Origin: Burkholderiales bacterium
Lineage (GTDB): Bacteria; Pseudomonadota; Gammaproteobacteria; Burkholderiales; Burkholderiaceae_C
NCBI GenBank assembly: GCA_003963005.1
Contig: RXJW01000107.1
Coordinates: 1-64,000, forward strand
Reading direction: 5' to 3'
Length of the DNA: 64,000 nucleotides
Position 1 is the first letter of the stretch. Each line of letters begins with the position of its first letter. Below, piece by piece: positions 16,192 to 24,683 of the stretch. The notes under the pieces are model-generated. The model was given only the letters and a program-made list of their open reading frames with translations, was not told the DNA's origin and did not search any database. The translations under genes were made by a program, and so were the position numbers.

Positions 16192-18954
16192 ATGAGTAAA
16201 CCCATCCTGCTGCTGGTCGACGGCTCCAGCTACCTCTACCGCGCCTTCCATGCCATGCCCGACCTGCGCGGGCCCGAGGGCCAGCCGACCGGCGCGGTGC
16301 GCGGCATGATCGCCATGCTCAAGCGGCTGCAGGCGGACATCGGCGCCGAACACGCCGTGTGCGTGTTCGACGCCCCGGGCAAGACCTTCCGCGACGACTG
16401 GTACCCGGAGTACAAGGCCCAGCGCGCGCCGATGCCACCGGAGCTGCGGGCCCAGATCGAGCCCATCCACGAGGTCGTGAAGCTGCTGGGCTGGCCGGTG
16501 CTGATGGTGCCCGGCGTCGAGGCCGACGACGTGATCGGTACGCTGTGCGCCGTGGGCGCGAGCGCCGGCCACAAGGTCATCGTGTCCACCGGCGACAAGG
16601 ACCTGTCCCAGCTCGTCAACCCCGACGTCGAACTCATCAACACGATGAGCAACGAGCGCCTGGACGAGGCGGGCGTGCTGGAGAAGTTCGGCGTGCCGCC
16701 CAACCGCATCATCGACTACCTCACGCTGATGGGAGACACGGTGGACAACGTGCCGGGCGTGACCGGCGTGGGCCCGAAGACGGCCGCGAAATGGATCGCC
16801 GAGTACGGCTCGCTCGACGGCGTCATCGCCGCGGCCGACAGCATCAAGGGCAAGGCCGGCGAGAACCTGCGTGCCGCACTCGGCTGGCTGCCGATGGGCC
16901 GCCAGCTCGTCACGGTCAAGCTGGACTGCGAGCTGGCCGCGCACGTGCCCGGCTGGCCGGCGCTGGAGGAACTGGCCTTCCGGCCCCCCGAGAAGGACGC
17001 GCTGGCATCGTTCTACACCCGCAACGGTTTCAAGGCCTGGCTGCAGGAACTGACGGGCGAGGCGCCGCCCCTCAAGCCCAAGGCCGTCGCGCCGGCCAAC
17101 CCGGGTCTGTTCGACGAACCGGAGCCGCCGGCAGGCGCTGCCGATGTGGCGCGGCAATACGACACCATCCTGACGTTCGAGCAGCTGGACGCGTGGATCG
17201 CCCGCCTGCGCGTGGCGCCCCTGTGCGCGCTCGACACCGAGACCGACTCCCTCGACCCGATGGCCGCGCAGATCGTCGGCATCTCCTTCGCCGACCGACC
17301 CGGTGAGGCCGCCTATATCCCGCTGCATCACAGCGGGCCGGATGCACCGGCACAGCTGCCCTTCGACGCGGTGCTGGCGCGGCTCAAGCCCTGGCTGGAA
17401 GACGCCTCCGCCGCCAAGATCGGCCAGAACCTGAAGTACGACCGGCACGTGTTTGCCAACCACGGCATCCAGCTGGCCGGCGTGGCGCACGACACCCTGC
17501 TGCAGAGCTATGTGCTCGAAGCCCACAAGACGCACAACCTGGAGGCGCTGGCCGAACGCCATCTCGGCCGCAAGGGGCTGAGCTACGAGGACCTGTGCGG
17601 CAAAGGCGCGCACCAGATCCCGTTCGCGCAGGTGGACGTCGCCAAGGCCACCACCTACTCCGGCGAAGACTCCGAGATGTGCCTGCACCTGCACCAGGTG
17701 CTGTGGCCCCAGATCGAGGCGGACGAAGGCCTGCTGCGCATCTACCGCGACATCGAGGTGCCGACGGCCGAGCTGCTGGCGCGCATCGAGCGCACTGGCG
17801 TGCTGATCGACGCCGCTCGCCTGCAGGCGCAGAGCCACGAGATCGGCCAGCGCCTCGTGCTGCTGGAGCAGCAGTGCTACGACATCGCCGGTCAACCCTT
17901 CAATATCGGCAGCCCGAAGCAGATCGGTGACATCCTGTTCGGCAAGCTCGGCCTGCCCGTCATCAAGAAGACCGCGACCGGTGCGCCGTCCACCGACGAA
18001 GAGGTGCTGACCGAGCTGGCTGCGGACTTTCCGCTGCCGGCCAAGATCCTCGAGTACCGGGGCCTGGCCAAGCTCAAGAGCACCTACACCGACAAGCTGC
18101 CGCAGCAGATCAACGCCCACACGGGGCGGGTCCACACCAACTACGCCCAGGCCGTGGCCGTGACCGGCCGGCTGTCGAGCAACGAACCCAACCTGCAGAA
18201 CATTCCGATCCGCACGGCGGAAGGCCGACGCGTTCGCGAGGCCTTCGTCGCACCGCAGGGCTGCCGCATCGTCAGCGCTGACTACTCGCAGATCGAGCTG
18301 CGCATCATGGCCCACATCAGCGAAGACCCGGGCCTGCTCAAGGCCTTCCAGGAGGGGCAGGACGTGCACCGCGCCACCGCCAGCGAGGTGTTCGGCATCC
18401 CGCTGGAGGAGGTGTCCAGCGAGCAGCGGCGTTATGCCAAGACGATCAACTTCGGCTTGATCTACGGCATGGGCGCTTTCGGGTTGGCGTCGGCGCTGGG
18501 CATCGAGCAGAAGGCGGCGAAGGACTACATCGACCGCTACTTCACGCGCTTTGCGGGCGTGAAGCGCTACATGGACGAAACCAAGGCCGGTGCGGCCGAG
18601 CGCGGCTATGTGTCGACGCTGTTCGGCCGGCGCATCTACCTGCCCGAGATCCGCGGCGGCAATGGCCCGCGTCGGGCCGGGGCTGAACGCCAGGCCATCA
18701 ATGCGCCGATGCAGGGCACGGCGGCCGACCTGATCAAGCTGGCCATGCTGGCCGTCCAGGCCGAGCTCGACCGAGCGGGCCGGCAGACCCGCATCGTCAT
18801 GCAGGTGCACGACGAACTCGTCTTCGAGGTGCCGGAGGCCGAACTCGACTGGGTGCGCGCCGAGGTGCCGCGCCTGATGGCCGGCGTGGCGCAGCTCAAG
18901 GTGCCGCTGCTGGCCGAGGTGGGCGTGGGCGGCAATTGGGAAGAGGCGCATTGA
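16192..18954 (+). CDS. polA: DNA polymerase I
   Basis: 920 residues. The 5'-3' exonuclease domain (1 to about 290; LVDGSSYLYRAFHAMPDLR, GVEADDVIGTL, STGDKDLSQLV, LMGDTVDNVPGV), the 3'-5' proofreading domain with Exo I CALDTETDSLD and Exo II GQNLKYDRH, and the family A polymerase domain with motif A VSADYSQIELR, motif B RRYAKTINFGLIYGMG and motif C MQVHDELVFEV are all intact. It fills repair gaps and removes Okazaki primers. ATG 16192 is preceded by GAGAAT at 8 bases rather than a ribosome-binding site; an upstream ATG at 16165 would overlap the divergent promoter. Confidence 0.97.
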   Translation: MSKPILLLVDGSSYLYRAFHAMPDLRGPEGQPTGAVRGMIAMLKRLQADIGAEHAVCVFDAPGKTFRDDWYPEYKAQRAPMPPELRAQIEPIHEVVKLLGWPVLMVPGVEADDVIGTLCAVGASAGHKVIVSTGDKDLSQLVNPDVELINTMSNERLDEAGVLEKFGVPPNRIIDYLTLMGDTVDNVPGVTGVGPKTAAKWIAEYGSLDGVIAAADSIKGKAGENLRAALGWLPMGRQLVTVKLDCELAAHVPGWPALEELAFRPPEKDALASFYTRNGFKAWLQELTGEAPPLKPKAVAPANPGLFDEPEPPAGAADVARQYDTILTFEQLDAWIARLRVAPLCALDTETDSLDPMAAQIVGISFADRPGEAAYIPLHHSGPDAPAQLPFDAVLARLKPWLEDASAAKIGQNLKYDRHVFANHGIQLAGVAHDTLLQSYVLEAHKTHNLEALAERHLGRKGLSYEDLCGKGAHQIPFAQVDVAKATTYSGEDSEMCLHLHQVLWPQIEADEGLLRIYRDIEVPTAELLARIERTGVLIDAARLQAQSHEIGQRLVLLEQQCYDIAGQPFNIGSPKQIGDILFGKLGLPVIKKTATGAPSTDEEVLTELAADFPLPAKILEYRGLAKLKSTYTDKLPQQINAHTGRVHTNYAQAVAVTGRLSSNEPNLQNIPIRTAEGRRVREAFVAPQGCRIVSADYSQIELRIMAHISEDPGLLKAFQEGQDVHRATASEVFGIPLEEVSSEQRRYAKTINFGLIYGMGAFGLASALGIEQKAAKDYIDRYFTRFAGVKRYMDETKAGAAERGYVSTLFGRRIYLPEIRGGNGPRRAGAERQAINAPMQGTAADLIKLAMLAVQAELDRAGRQTRIVMQVHDELVFEVPEAELDWVRAEVPRLMAGVAQLKVPLLAEVGVGGNWEEAH

Positions 18955-18957
18955 ATG

Positions 18958-19070
18958 AGACCACCCCCGAAGCGGCGGAGCCGCTTCCCCCTCAAGGGGG
19001 CGCAGCCGATGGACCGGCAAAGCCGGATCCATGGCTGCTGCTGGAGGGGGCGCAGGCTGGCGCCTGCTTG
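18958..19070. repeat. Palindromic intergenic repeat after polA
   Basis: A chain of hairpins directly after the polA stop: GAAGCGGC-GGA-GCCGCTTC (18969-18987), CCCCC/GGGGG (18987-19000), a long imperfect stem centred on CCGGC-AAA-GCCGG (19005-19034) and GCAGGC-TGGC-GCCTGC (19052-19067). From memory, very similar blocks occur between genes in many Rubrivivax, Leptothrix and Comamonadaceae genomes. It may act as a transcription terminator and RNA 3'-end protector for polA. Copy number cannot be seen here since only one copy is in the window. Confidence 0.65.
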
Positions 19071-19096
19071 ATGGAGGCTGGTGCGGCTTTTATGGG

Positions 19097-19130
19097 TTTT
19101 TTGTAAAACGGGCAAAATGGGGAAATTACC
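19097..19130 (+). promoter_or_regulatory. AT-rich promoter/operator region of the toxin-antitoxin pair
   Basis: A locally AT-rich stretch in a GC-rich surrounding, with TTTTG (19099-19103) and its inverted partner CAAAA (19113-19117) nine bases apart, then AAATTACC. CAAAAT could serve as a -10 element. Autoregulation by the antitoxin would be expected here; the exact site is a guess. Confidence 0.35.
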
Positions 19131-19144
19131 CAGGAGATTTGTCC

Positions 19145-19510
19145 ATGGCTGCCCTTCCTGATCCCGCCCTTGCTGACCAGCTCCCGAGCGTGTCGGCCAC
19201 CGAGCTGGTGGCCGGCATTCAGAAGGTCGGCCGCACGGTCGCCGCGCATGGGGCCGTGCTGATCACCAAGCACGAGCAGCCGGCGTTCGTGCTGATGTCG
19301 GTCGAGCGCTACCGCGAACTGCAGCGCGCTGCCGAGCCGGACCTGGGCGCGCTGGGCGGCGAGTTCGATGCGATGCTCGCTCGCATGCAAGCGCAGGGCG
19401 CGGCGATCGAGGCGGCGTTTGCGATGACGCCCGACGTGATCGCTGACGCAGCGGTCCGTGCGGCGAAGCCACGCAGCAGCCCGCGCAAACCGGCTCGCAA
19501 GGCGGCCTGA
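19145..19510 (+). CDS. Phd/YefM-like antitoxin of a toxin-antitoxin pair
   Basis: 121 residues. The core VSATELVAGIQKVGRTVAAHGAVLITKHEQPAFVLMS has the arrangement of Phd/YefM antitoxins (short N-terminal DNA-binding fold, then VLMS.ERY.EL). The C-terminal third is alanine- and lysine-rich (SPRKPARKAA), unlike compact Phd proteins, and could be the flexible toxin-neutralising segment. CAGGAGATTT before ATG 19145 is a strong ribosome-binding site. The zeta-type kinase gene follows after 3 bases. Confidence 0.75.
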   Translation: MAALPDPALADQLPSVSATELVAGIQKVGRTVAAHGAVLITKHEQPAFVLMSVERYRELQRAAEPDLGALGGEFDAMLARMQAQGAAIEAAFAMTPDVIADAAVRAAKPRSSPRKPARKAA

Positions 19511-19513
19511 GCC

Positions 19514-20134
19514 TTGCCGGCACGCCTCTTCGTGCTGGCCGGCGTCAATGGCGCCGGCAAGAGTTCCCTGGGCGGCGCGGCCTTGCAGGCCAGTGGCGCC
19601 GAGTTCTTCAACCCCGACGTCATGGCAGCGCGCCTGCGCGAACAGCAACCGGGCTTGTCGGTGGAGCAAGCCAACGGCCTGGCCTGGACGCTGGGCCGGC
19701 GAGGCCTGGAGCGTGCGCTGGCCGAGAGCCTGACCTATGCCTTCGAGACCACGCTCGGTGGCCGCAGCATCCTGCGCCTGCTGTTGGCCGGCGCCCGCGC
19801 GGGTGCCGAGGTGCACGTATGGTTCGCCGGCCTCGCGACGCCGGAGCTGCACCTGCGCCGCATCCAGACACGCGTGGCGGCCGGGGGGCACGACATCCCC
19901 GAAGCCAAGGTTCGCGAGCGCTTCGACGCCAGCCGTGCCAACCTCGTGAAGCTCATGCCTCACCTCGCCAGCCTGCGCCTGCACGACAACAGCTTCGATG
20001 CCGACCCCCGCGCCGGGCGGCGCCCGCAGCCGGTGCTGCTGCTGCAGATGCAGGCCGGGCGTGTCATCGCTCACGCCCCGCTGCGCAACGTGCCGGCCTG
20101 GGCCAAACCTTTGCTGGCGGCGGCCCTGCGTTGA
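19514..20134 (+). CDS. Zeta-toxin-like P-loop kinase
   Basis: 206 residues from TTG 19514 (reads MPARLFVLAGVNGAGKSS). The Walker A motif GVNGAGKSS (Lys16) at the very N terminus, the FFNPDVMAARLRE segment, ESLTYAFETTLGG and the arginine-rich LHLRRIQTRVAAGGHDIPE match zeta toxin / UDP-N-acetylglucosamine kinase-like proteins, whose members phosphorylate peptidoglycan precursors. It lies 3 bases behind the Phd-like gene with a weak TTG start, as expected where toxin must be made in lower amount than antitoxin. Toxicity is inferred from family and context only. Confidence 0.8.
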   Translation: MPARLFVLAGVNGAGKSSLGGAALQASGAEFFNPDVMAARLREQQPGLSVEQANGLAWTLGRRGLERALAESLTYAFETTLGGRSILRLLLAGARAGAEVHVWFAGLATPELHLRRIQTRVAAGGHDIPEAKVRERFDASRANLVKLMPHLASLRLHDNSFDADPRAGRRPQPVLLLQMQAGRVIAHAPLRNVPAWAKPLLAAALR

Positions 20135-20163
20135 ATATGATCCACGGCTTCCGAGGAGGGGTG

Positions 20164-20802
20164 ATGAAGTTCTTGCTGGTCGATGGTTTCCCGATGGTGC
20201 GCGCGGCGCTCACCGGTCTGATCGAACAGCATTTCGCCGGCGCGATGGTGCAGGGCGTCGACACGGTGGCTGCGGCCCGCGAGGTGCTGGCGCGCGAACT
20301 GCCCCAGCTCGTGCTGCTGGACCTGCGCGTGACGGGCGGCTTCGAGCTGCTGCAGGAGATCCACGACGAGCACCTGACCCTGCCGGTCGTGGTCATCTCG
20401 GGCAGCGACGACACCAACGACGCGCTGCAGGCCCTCGGTGCCGGTGCCATGGGCTACGTGCCCGAGCGCAGCGACCTGCAGACCCTGGTGCAGGCCCTGC
20501 AGCTCGTGCTGGACGGGGGCACCTATGTGCCGCCGCTCAAGCGCCTCGTCGAGCCGGCACCCGCCGGTGCTTCCCCTGCGGCTGACGCACCGGACTGGTC
20601 GTCCCTGCCACTCACGCCGCGCCAGAAGCATGTGCTCAACCTGCTCACGCAGGGCTTGTCGAACAAGCTGATCGCCCGCGAACTGGGCGTGAGCGTCGAC
20701 ACCGTCAAGGACCACGTCGCCGCGGTGCTGAAAGCCCTCGGCGTCGCCTCGCGCACGCAGGCCGTGGTGGTGGCCACGCAGCGGGCGCAGCGCGGCTCGT
20801 AG
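20164..20802 (+). CDS. NarL/FixJ-type response regulator with altered receiver
   Basis: 212 residues: receiver domain (1 to about 118) plus LuxR-type helix-turn-helix (LTPRQKHVLNLLTQGLSNKLIARELGVSVDTVK split over residues 150-185). The phosphoacceptor is Asp53 (LLDLRV), but the usual acidic pair is reduced to a single Asp (LLVDGFP) and the conserved lysine after GYVP is Glu101. Phosphorylation-dependent switching may therefore be lost. AGGAGG lies 5-9 bases before ATG 20164. A 7-bp hairpin (CGCGGCT/AGCCGCG, 20791-20807) covers the stop. No partner kinase is adjacent. Confidence 0.85.
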   Translation: MKFLLVDGFPMVRAALTGLIEQHFAGAMVQGVDTVAAAREVLARELPQLVLLDLRVTGGFELLQEIHDEHLTLPVVVISGSDDTNDALQALGAGAMGYVPERSDLQTLVQALQLVLDGGTYVPPLKRLVEPAPAGASPAADAPDWSSLPLTPRQKHVLNLLTQGLSNKLIARELGVSVDTVKDHVAAVLKALGVASRTQAVVVATQRAQRGS

Positions 20803-20820
20803 CCGCGCCGGGGCGCCTCT

Positions 20821-23139
20821 TCAGCGCACCGCGTCGATCGCGCTCAGCACGGCTTCGGCCGTGGCGGGTGCGCGCAGTGGCGGGTCGCAGCCTTCGGGGC
20901 CACAGGCGGCGCAGGCGTCCTTGATCGCCAGCAGGGCTGCAAAGCCCAGCAGCAGCGGCGGCTCGCCGACCGCCTTGCTGCGGTGAATCGTCTCGCTGGC
21001 ATTGGCCACGCCGAAGAGTTCGGTGCGGAACTCGGTCGGGCAGTCGTTGGCGGTCGGGATCTTGTAGGTGCTCGGGGCATGCGTCGTGAGCAGCCCGGTG
21101 ACCGGGTGCCAGACCAGCTCTTCCATCGTCAGCCAGCCCATGCCCTGGATGAAGCCGCCCTCGACCTGGCCGATGTCCAGCGCCGGGTTCAGGCTGTGGC
21201 CCACGTCATGCAGCAGGTCCGCCCGCGTGATGCGGCTCTCGCCGGTGAGCGTGTCGACCAGCGCCTCGCAGACCGCACCGCCCCAGGCGTAGTAATAGAA
21301 CGGGTGGCCCTGCAGCCTGGCGCGGTCCCAGTGCAGGCCGGGTGTCGCGTAGAAGCCGTCGCTCCAGAGCTGCACGCGCTGCAGGTAGGCGGCCGACACC
21401 AGCTCCTTGAACGTGAGGCTCTGTCCGCCGCCGCTGACGAGGCCGCCGTCGAAGCGCACCTGGTCAGGGTCGCAGCCCAGCCGCTGCGCGGCCAGGGCCG
21501 CCAGCCGCACCTTGATCTTGCGGGCCGCGTCCTGCGCGGCCTTGCCGTTCAGGTCGCTGCCCGTGGATGCTGCCGTCGCTGAGGTGTTGGCGACCTTGCT
21601 GGTGTCGGTGGCCGAGCAGCGCACGCTGTCGAAGGGCACGCCGAGTTCATGCGCCACCACCTGGGCCACCTTGGTGTTCAGGCCCTGGCCCATCTCGGTG
21701 CCGCCGTGGTTCACCAGCACCGAGCCGTCGGTGTAGACATGCACCAGCGCGCCCGCCTGGTTCAGGTGGACCACATTGAACGAGATGCCGAACTTGACCG
21801 GCGTGAAGGCCAGGCCCTTCTTCAACACGGGGCTTGTGGCGTTGAATGCTGCGATTTCTGCGCGGCGCTCGGCGTAGCGGCTGCTGGCGAGCAGTTGTGC
21901 CGTCAGGGCCTGGGCGTGCAGTTCCTCGACGCGCTGACCGTAGGGCGTCGCATCCTGCCCGGCACGGTAGAAGTTGCGCTGGCGCACCTCGGCCGGATCC
22001 AGACCCAGCCGGCGCGCGATGCCGTCCAGGATCATCTCGATCGCGATCGCGCCCTGCGGGCCGCCGAAGCCGCGAAATGCGGTGTTGCTCTGCGTGTTCG
22101 TGCGGGCGCAGTAGCCGTGCATGGCCACGTGGGGCAGCCAGTAGGCGTTGTCGAAATGGCAGAGCGCCCGCGCCATGACGGGGGCGGAGAGATCGGCGCT
22201 GTGGCCGGCGTTGGAGATGAGGTCGATCTCTGCGGCCAGCACGCGGCCATCGGCGTCGAAGCCGACATCCCAGCGGTAGTCGAAGCCATGGCGCCGGCCG
22301 GTGATGAGGAAGTCGTCGTCGCGGTCCACACGCAGCTTGACGGGCTTCTTGAGCTTGAGCGCCGCGAGTGCAGCCACGCAGGCGAACAGGGCCGACTGGC
22401 TCTCTTTGCCGCCGAAGCCGCCGCCCATGCGCCGGCATTGCACGATGACGCGATGCGCCGCCCAGCCCAGGGCATGGGCCACGAGCTGCTGCATCTCGCT
22501 CGGGTGCTGGGTGGAGCAGTGCACCAGCAGACCCTCGCCGCCCTCCTGCGGCACCGCCAGGCTGATCTGCCCCTCCAGGTAGAACTGCTCCTGGCCGCCC
22601 AGGCTCCACGTGCCTTGCAGGCGGTGCGGTGCCGTGGCCAGATGCTCGGCGGGCTCGCCGCGCGTCAGGTGCATCGGCGGCAGCACGTACTGGCCGGCCG
22701 CGTGGGCTTGCAGGGCCGTCAGCACCGCGGGCTTGGGCTCGGCCTGGATGACCTTCTTGGCCAGCGCTGCCGCGCGGCGCGCGAGTTCGCGGTCGGTCGC
22801 GATGACCGCGAACACCGGCTGCCCGACGTAGCGCAGTTCGTCGCTCGCGAGGATCGGGTCGTCGTGCAGCAGCGGGCCGCAGTTGTTCTCGGCCGGGATG
22901 TCCGCAGCCGTCAGGACGGCGACCACGCCGGGCTGGCGACGGACCGTGTCGAGATCGATGCCGGTCAGGCGGCCATGCGCGATGGGTGACAGGCCGAGCG
23001 CCGCATGCAGCGTGCCGGCGGGCTCCGGCAGGTCATCGGTGTAGGGCGCCGCGCCGCTCACGTGAAGGTGCGCGGACTCGTGCGGGCGCGAGCGGCCGAC
23101 AACCGCTTCTGGCAGCACCAGGGCTTCGGGCTTGTTCAT
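20821..23139 (-). CDS. xdhB: Xanthine dehydrogenase, molybdopterin-binding subunit
   Basis: 772 residues, the length of bacterial XdhB. It binds the molybdenum cofactor and oxidises hypoxanthine/xanthine to urate. Family landmarks are GGQEQFYLEGQ, the GGGFGGKESQS loop, RGFGGPQG, EMGQGLNTK and the C-terminal KAVGEPPLLLG with the catalytic glutamate. ATG overlaps the xdhA stop by 4 bases (ATGA), so the subunits are translationally coupled. The maturation gene xdhC, usually third in the operon, does not follow: the next gene is a convergent response regulator. Confidence 0.96.
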   Translation of the reverse strand: MNKPEALVLPEAVVGRSRPHESAHLHVSGAAPYTDDLPEPAGTLHAALGLSPIAHGRLTGIDLDTVRRQPGVVAVLTAADIPAENNCGPLLHDDPILASDELRYVGQPVFAVIATDRELARRAAALAKKVIQAEPKPAVLTALQAHAAGQYVLPPMHLTRGEPAEHLATAPHRLQGTWSLGGQEQFYLEGQISLAVPQEGGEGLLVHCSTQHPSEMQQLVAHALGWAAHRVIVQCRRMGGGFGGKESQSALFACVAALAALKLKKPVKLRVDRDDDFLITGRRHGFDYRWDVGFDADGRVLAAEIDLISNAGHSADLSAPVMARALCHFDNAYWLPHVAMHGYCARTNTQSNTAFRGFGGPQGAIAIEMILDGIARRLGLDPAEVRQRNFYRAGQDATPYGQRVEELHAQALTAQLLASSRYAERRAEIAAFNATSPVLKKGLAFTPVKFGISFNVVHLNQAGALVHVYTDGSVLVNHGGTEMGQGLNTKVAQVVAHELGVPFDSVRCSATDTSKVANTSATAASTGSDLNGKAAQDAARKIKVRLAALAAQRLGCDPDQVRFDGGLVSGGGQSLTFKELVSAAYLQRVQLWSDGFYATPGLHWDRARLQGHPFYYYAWGGAVCEALVDTLTGESRITRADLLHDVGHSLNPALDIGQVEGGFIQGMGWLTMEELVWHPVTGLLTTHAPSTYKIPTANDCPTEFRTELFGVANASETIHRSKAVGEPPLLLGFAALLAIKDACAACGPEGCDPPLRAPATAEAVLSAIDAVR

Positions 23140-24611
23140 GCCGGCACCTCCTGCGTCGACAGCCAGACGCCGACCGGCGCGGCCGCCACGCCCGAGGTTT
23201 CCAGCCAGAGCTTGGTGAAGAGGTTCTGTGCCACGCGCAGCCGGTAGGCGGCCGACGCGCGCATGTCGGTCAGGGGCGTGAAGTCCTGGGGCAGGGCGGC
23301 GGCGGCGGCGCGGGCGGTGGCCTCGGTCCAGGGCTGGCCGATCACGGCGGCTTCGGCGGCTGCGGCGCGCTTGACGATGGCGGCCATGCCGCCGAAGGCG
23401 AAGCGCGCTTCCTTCACGACACCGGCCTCCAGCCGCACGCCGAGCACGGCGCAGACCGCGGAGATGTCGCTGTCATGCCGCTTGGCGATCTTGTGCGCGC
23501 TGAACTGCCAGTCGGCCGAGGGCAGGGGCAGGTGCAGCGCCTCGACGAACTCGCCGGGCTGCAGGTCCTTCTTCATGTAGTCGAGGTAGAAGTCCTGCAG
23601 CTTCAGGCGGCGTGGCGCGTCGCCCCGTCGCAGCAGGATGTCGGCACCGAGCGCGATGAGCGCGGGCGCGCCATCGCCGATGGGGGAGCCATTGGCGATG
23701 TTGCCGCCCAGTGTGCCCGCATGGCGCACCGGCGGCGAGGCGAAGCGCAGCCAGAGTTCGCGCAGCCGCGGCACGGCGGCGGTGAGGGCGGCCCAGGCGT
23801 CTTCGAGCGATGCGGCGGCGCCGATCCACAGGCCGTCGGCGTCCGCGCGGATCTCGCGCAGCGCGCTCACGCGGCCGGTGTAGATGATGTCGCCGAGTTG
23901 ACGGAACTGCTTGTTGACCCACAGGCCGACGTCGGTGGAGCCGGCGAGCAGCGTCGCCTGGGGATAGGTCTCGCGAAGCAGGGCGAGGTCGGGCAGGCTC
24001 TGCGGCGCATGGAAGCGCACGCCGGCGTGGCCGTAGTCCAGCGGCTCGTCACGGGCGAGGGACTGCAGGGCGGCTGCGATGGGTGCGCGATCCAGGCGCT
24101 GGACGGGCAGCTCGAACATCTGCTCGGCGGCGTCCAGGATGGGCCGGTAGCCGGTGCAGCGGCACAGGTTGCCCGACAGGGCATCGGCGAGCTGCTGCCG
24201 CGTGGGTCGCGTGCCGGCGGCCTGATGCGCCTCGTAGCAGGCGGTCAGGCTCATCACGAAGCCGGGCGTGCAGAAGCCGCACTGGGAGCCGTGGCAGTCC
24301 ACCAGGGCCTGCTGCGGCGGGTTGAGCCGCTCGGGGCCGCCGAGGTCTTCGACGGTAACCAGCGCCCGGCCGTCCAGCGTGGGCAGGAACTGCGTGCAGG
24401 CATTGACGTTGCGCAGCTGCAGCTGGCCATCGGCATCCAGTTCGCCCTGGATCACGGTGCAGGCGCCGCAGTCCCCTTCCGCGCAGCCTTCCTTCGTGCC
24501 GGTGCATCCGGCATGCTCGCGCAGGTACTGCAGCACGGTCGTGGTGGGGGGCAGATCGGCCACCTCGACGACCTGGCCGCGGTGGAAGAAGCGAAGGGGT
24601 CGTGTATTCAT
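23136..24611 (-). CDS. xdhA: Xanthine dehydrogenase, FeS/FAD subunit
   Basis: 491 residues. Two 2Fe-2S clusters are bound by CTGTKEGCAEGDCGACT and by QCGFCTPG with CRCTGYRP; the FAD domain contains LLAGSTDVGLWVNK and GGNIANGSPIGD. It passes electrons from the molybdenum site in XdhB to NAD+. ATG 24611 (MNTRPLRFF) is preferred; a GACAAT hexamer lies 10 bases upstream. Divergent from guaD with a 72-base intergenic region, so guanine deamination and xanthine oxidation can be controlled together. Confidence 0.96.
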   Translation of the reverse strand: MNTRPLRFFHRGQVVEVADLPPTTTVLQYLREHAGCTGTKEGCAEGDCGACTVIQGELDADGQLQLRNVNACTQFLPTLDGRALVTVEDLGGPERLNPPQQALVDCHGSQCGFCTPGFVMSLTACYEAHQAAGTRPTRQQLADALSGNLCRCTGYRPILDAAEQMFELPVQRLDRAPIAAALQSLARDEPLDYGHAGVRFHAPQSLPDLALLRETYPQATLLAGSTDVGLWVNKQFRQLGDIIYTGRVSALREIRADADGLWIGAAASLEDAWAALTAAVPRLRELWLRFASPPVRHAGTLGGNIANGSPIGDGAPALIALGADILLRRGDAPRRLKLQDFYLDYMKKDLQPGEFVEALHLPLPSADWQFSAHKIAKRHDSDISAVCAVLGVRLEAGVVKEARFAFGGMAAIVKRAAAAEAAVIGQPWTEATARAAAAALPQDFTPLTDMRASAAYRLRVAQNLFTKLWLETSGVAAAPVGVWLSTQEVPA

Positions 24612-24683
24612 GCTGGTCTGGATTGTCCCGTCTTGCCCCAGAATTGCCACATGATTTTTACTAACCAGGAAAATTCATCGGAC

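Noticed and set aside
24635-24649. A sigma-54 promoter for xdhA on the minus strand (TGGCA ... GGGCA with GG-N10-GC).
   Set aside because: The -12 half is poor and the start of transcription would be only about 12 bases from the ATG; GACAAT nearby is an equally good sigma-70 element.
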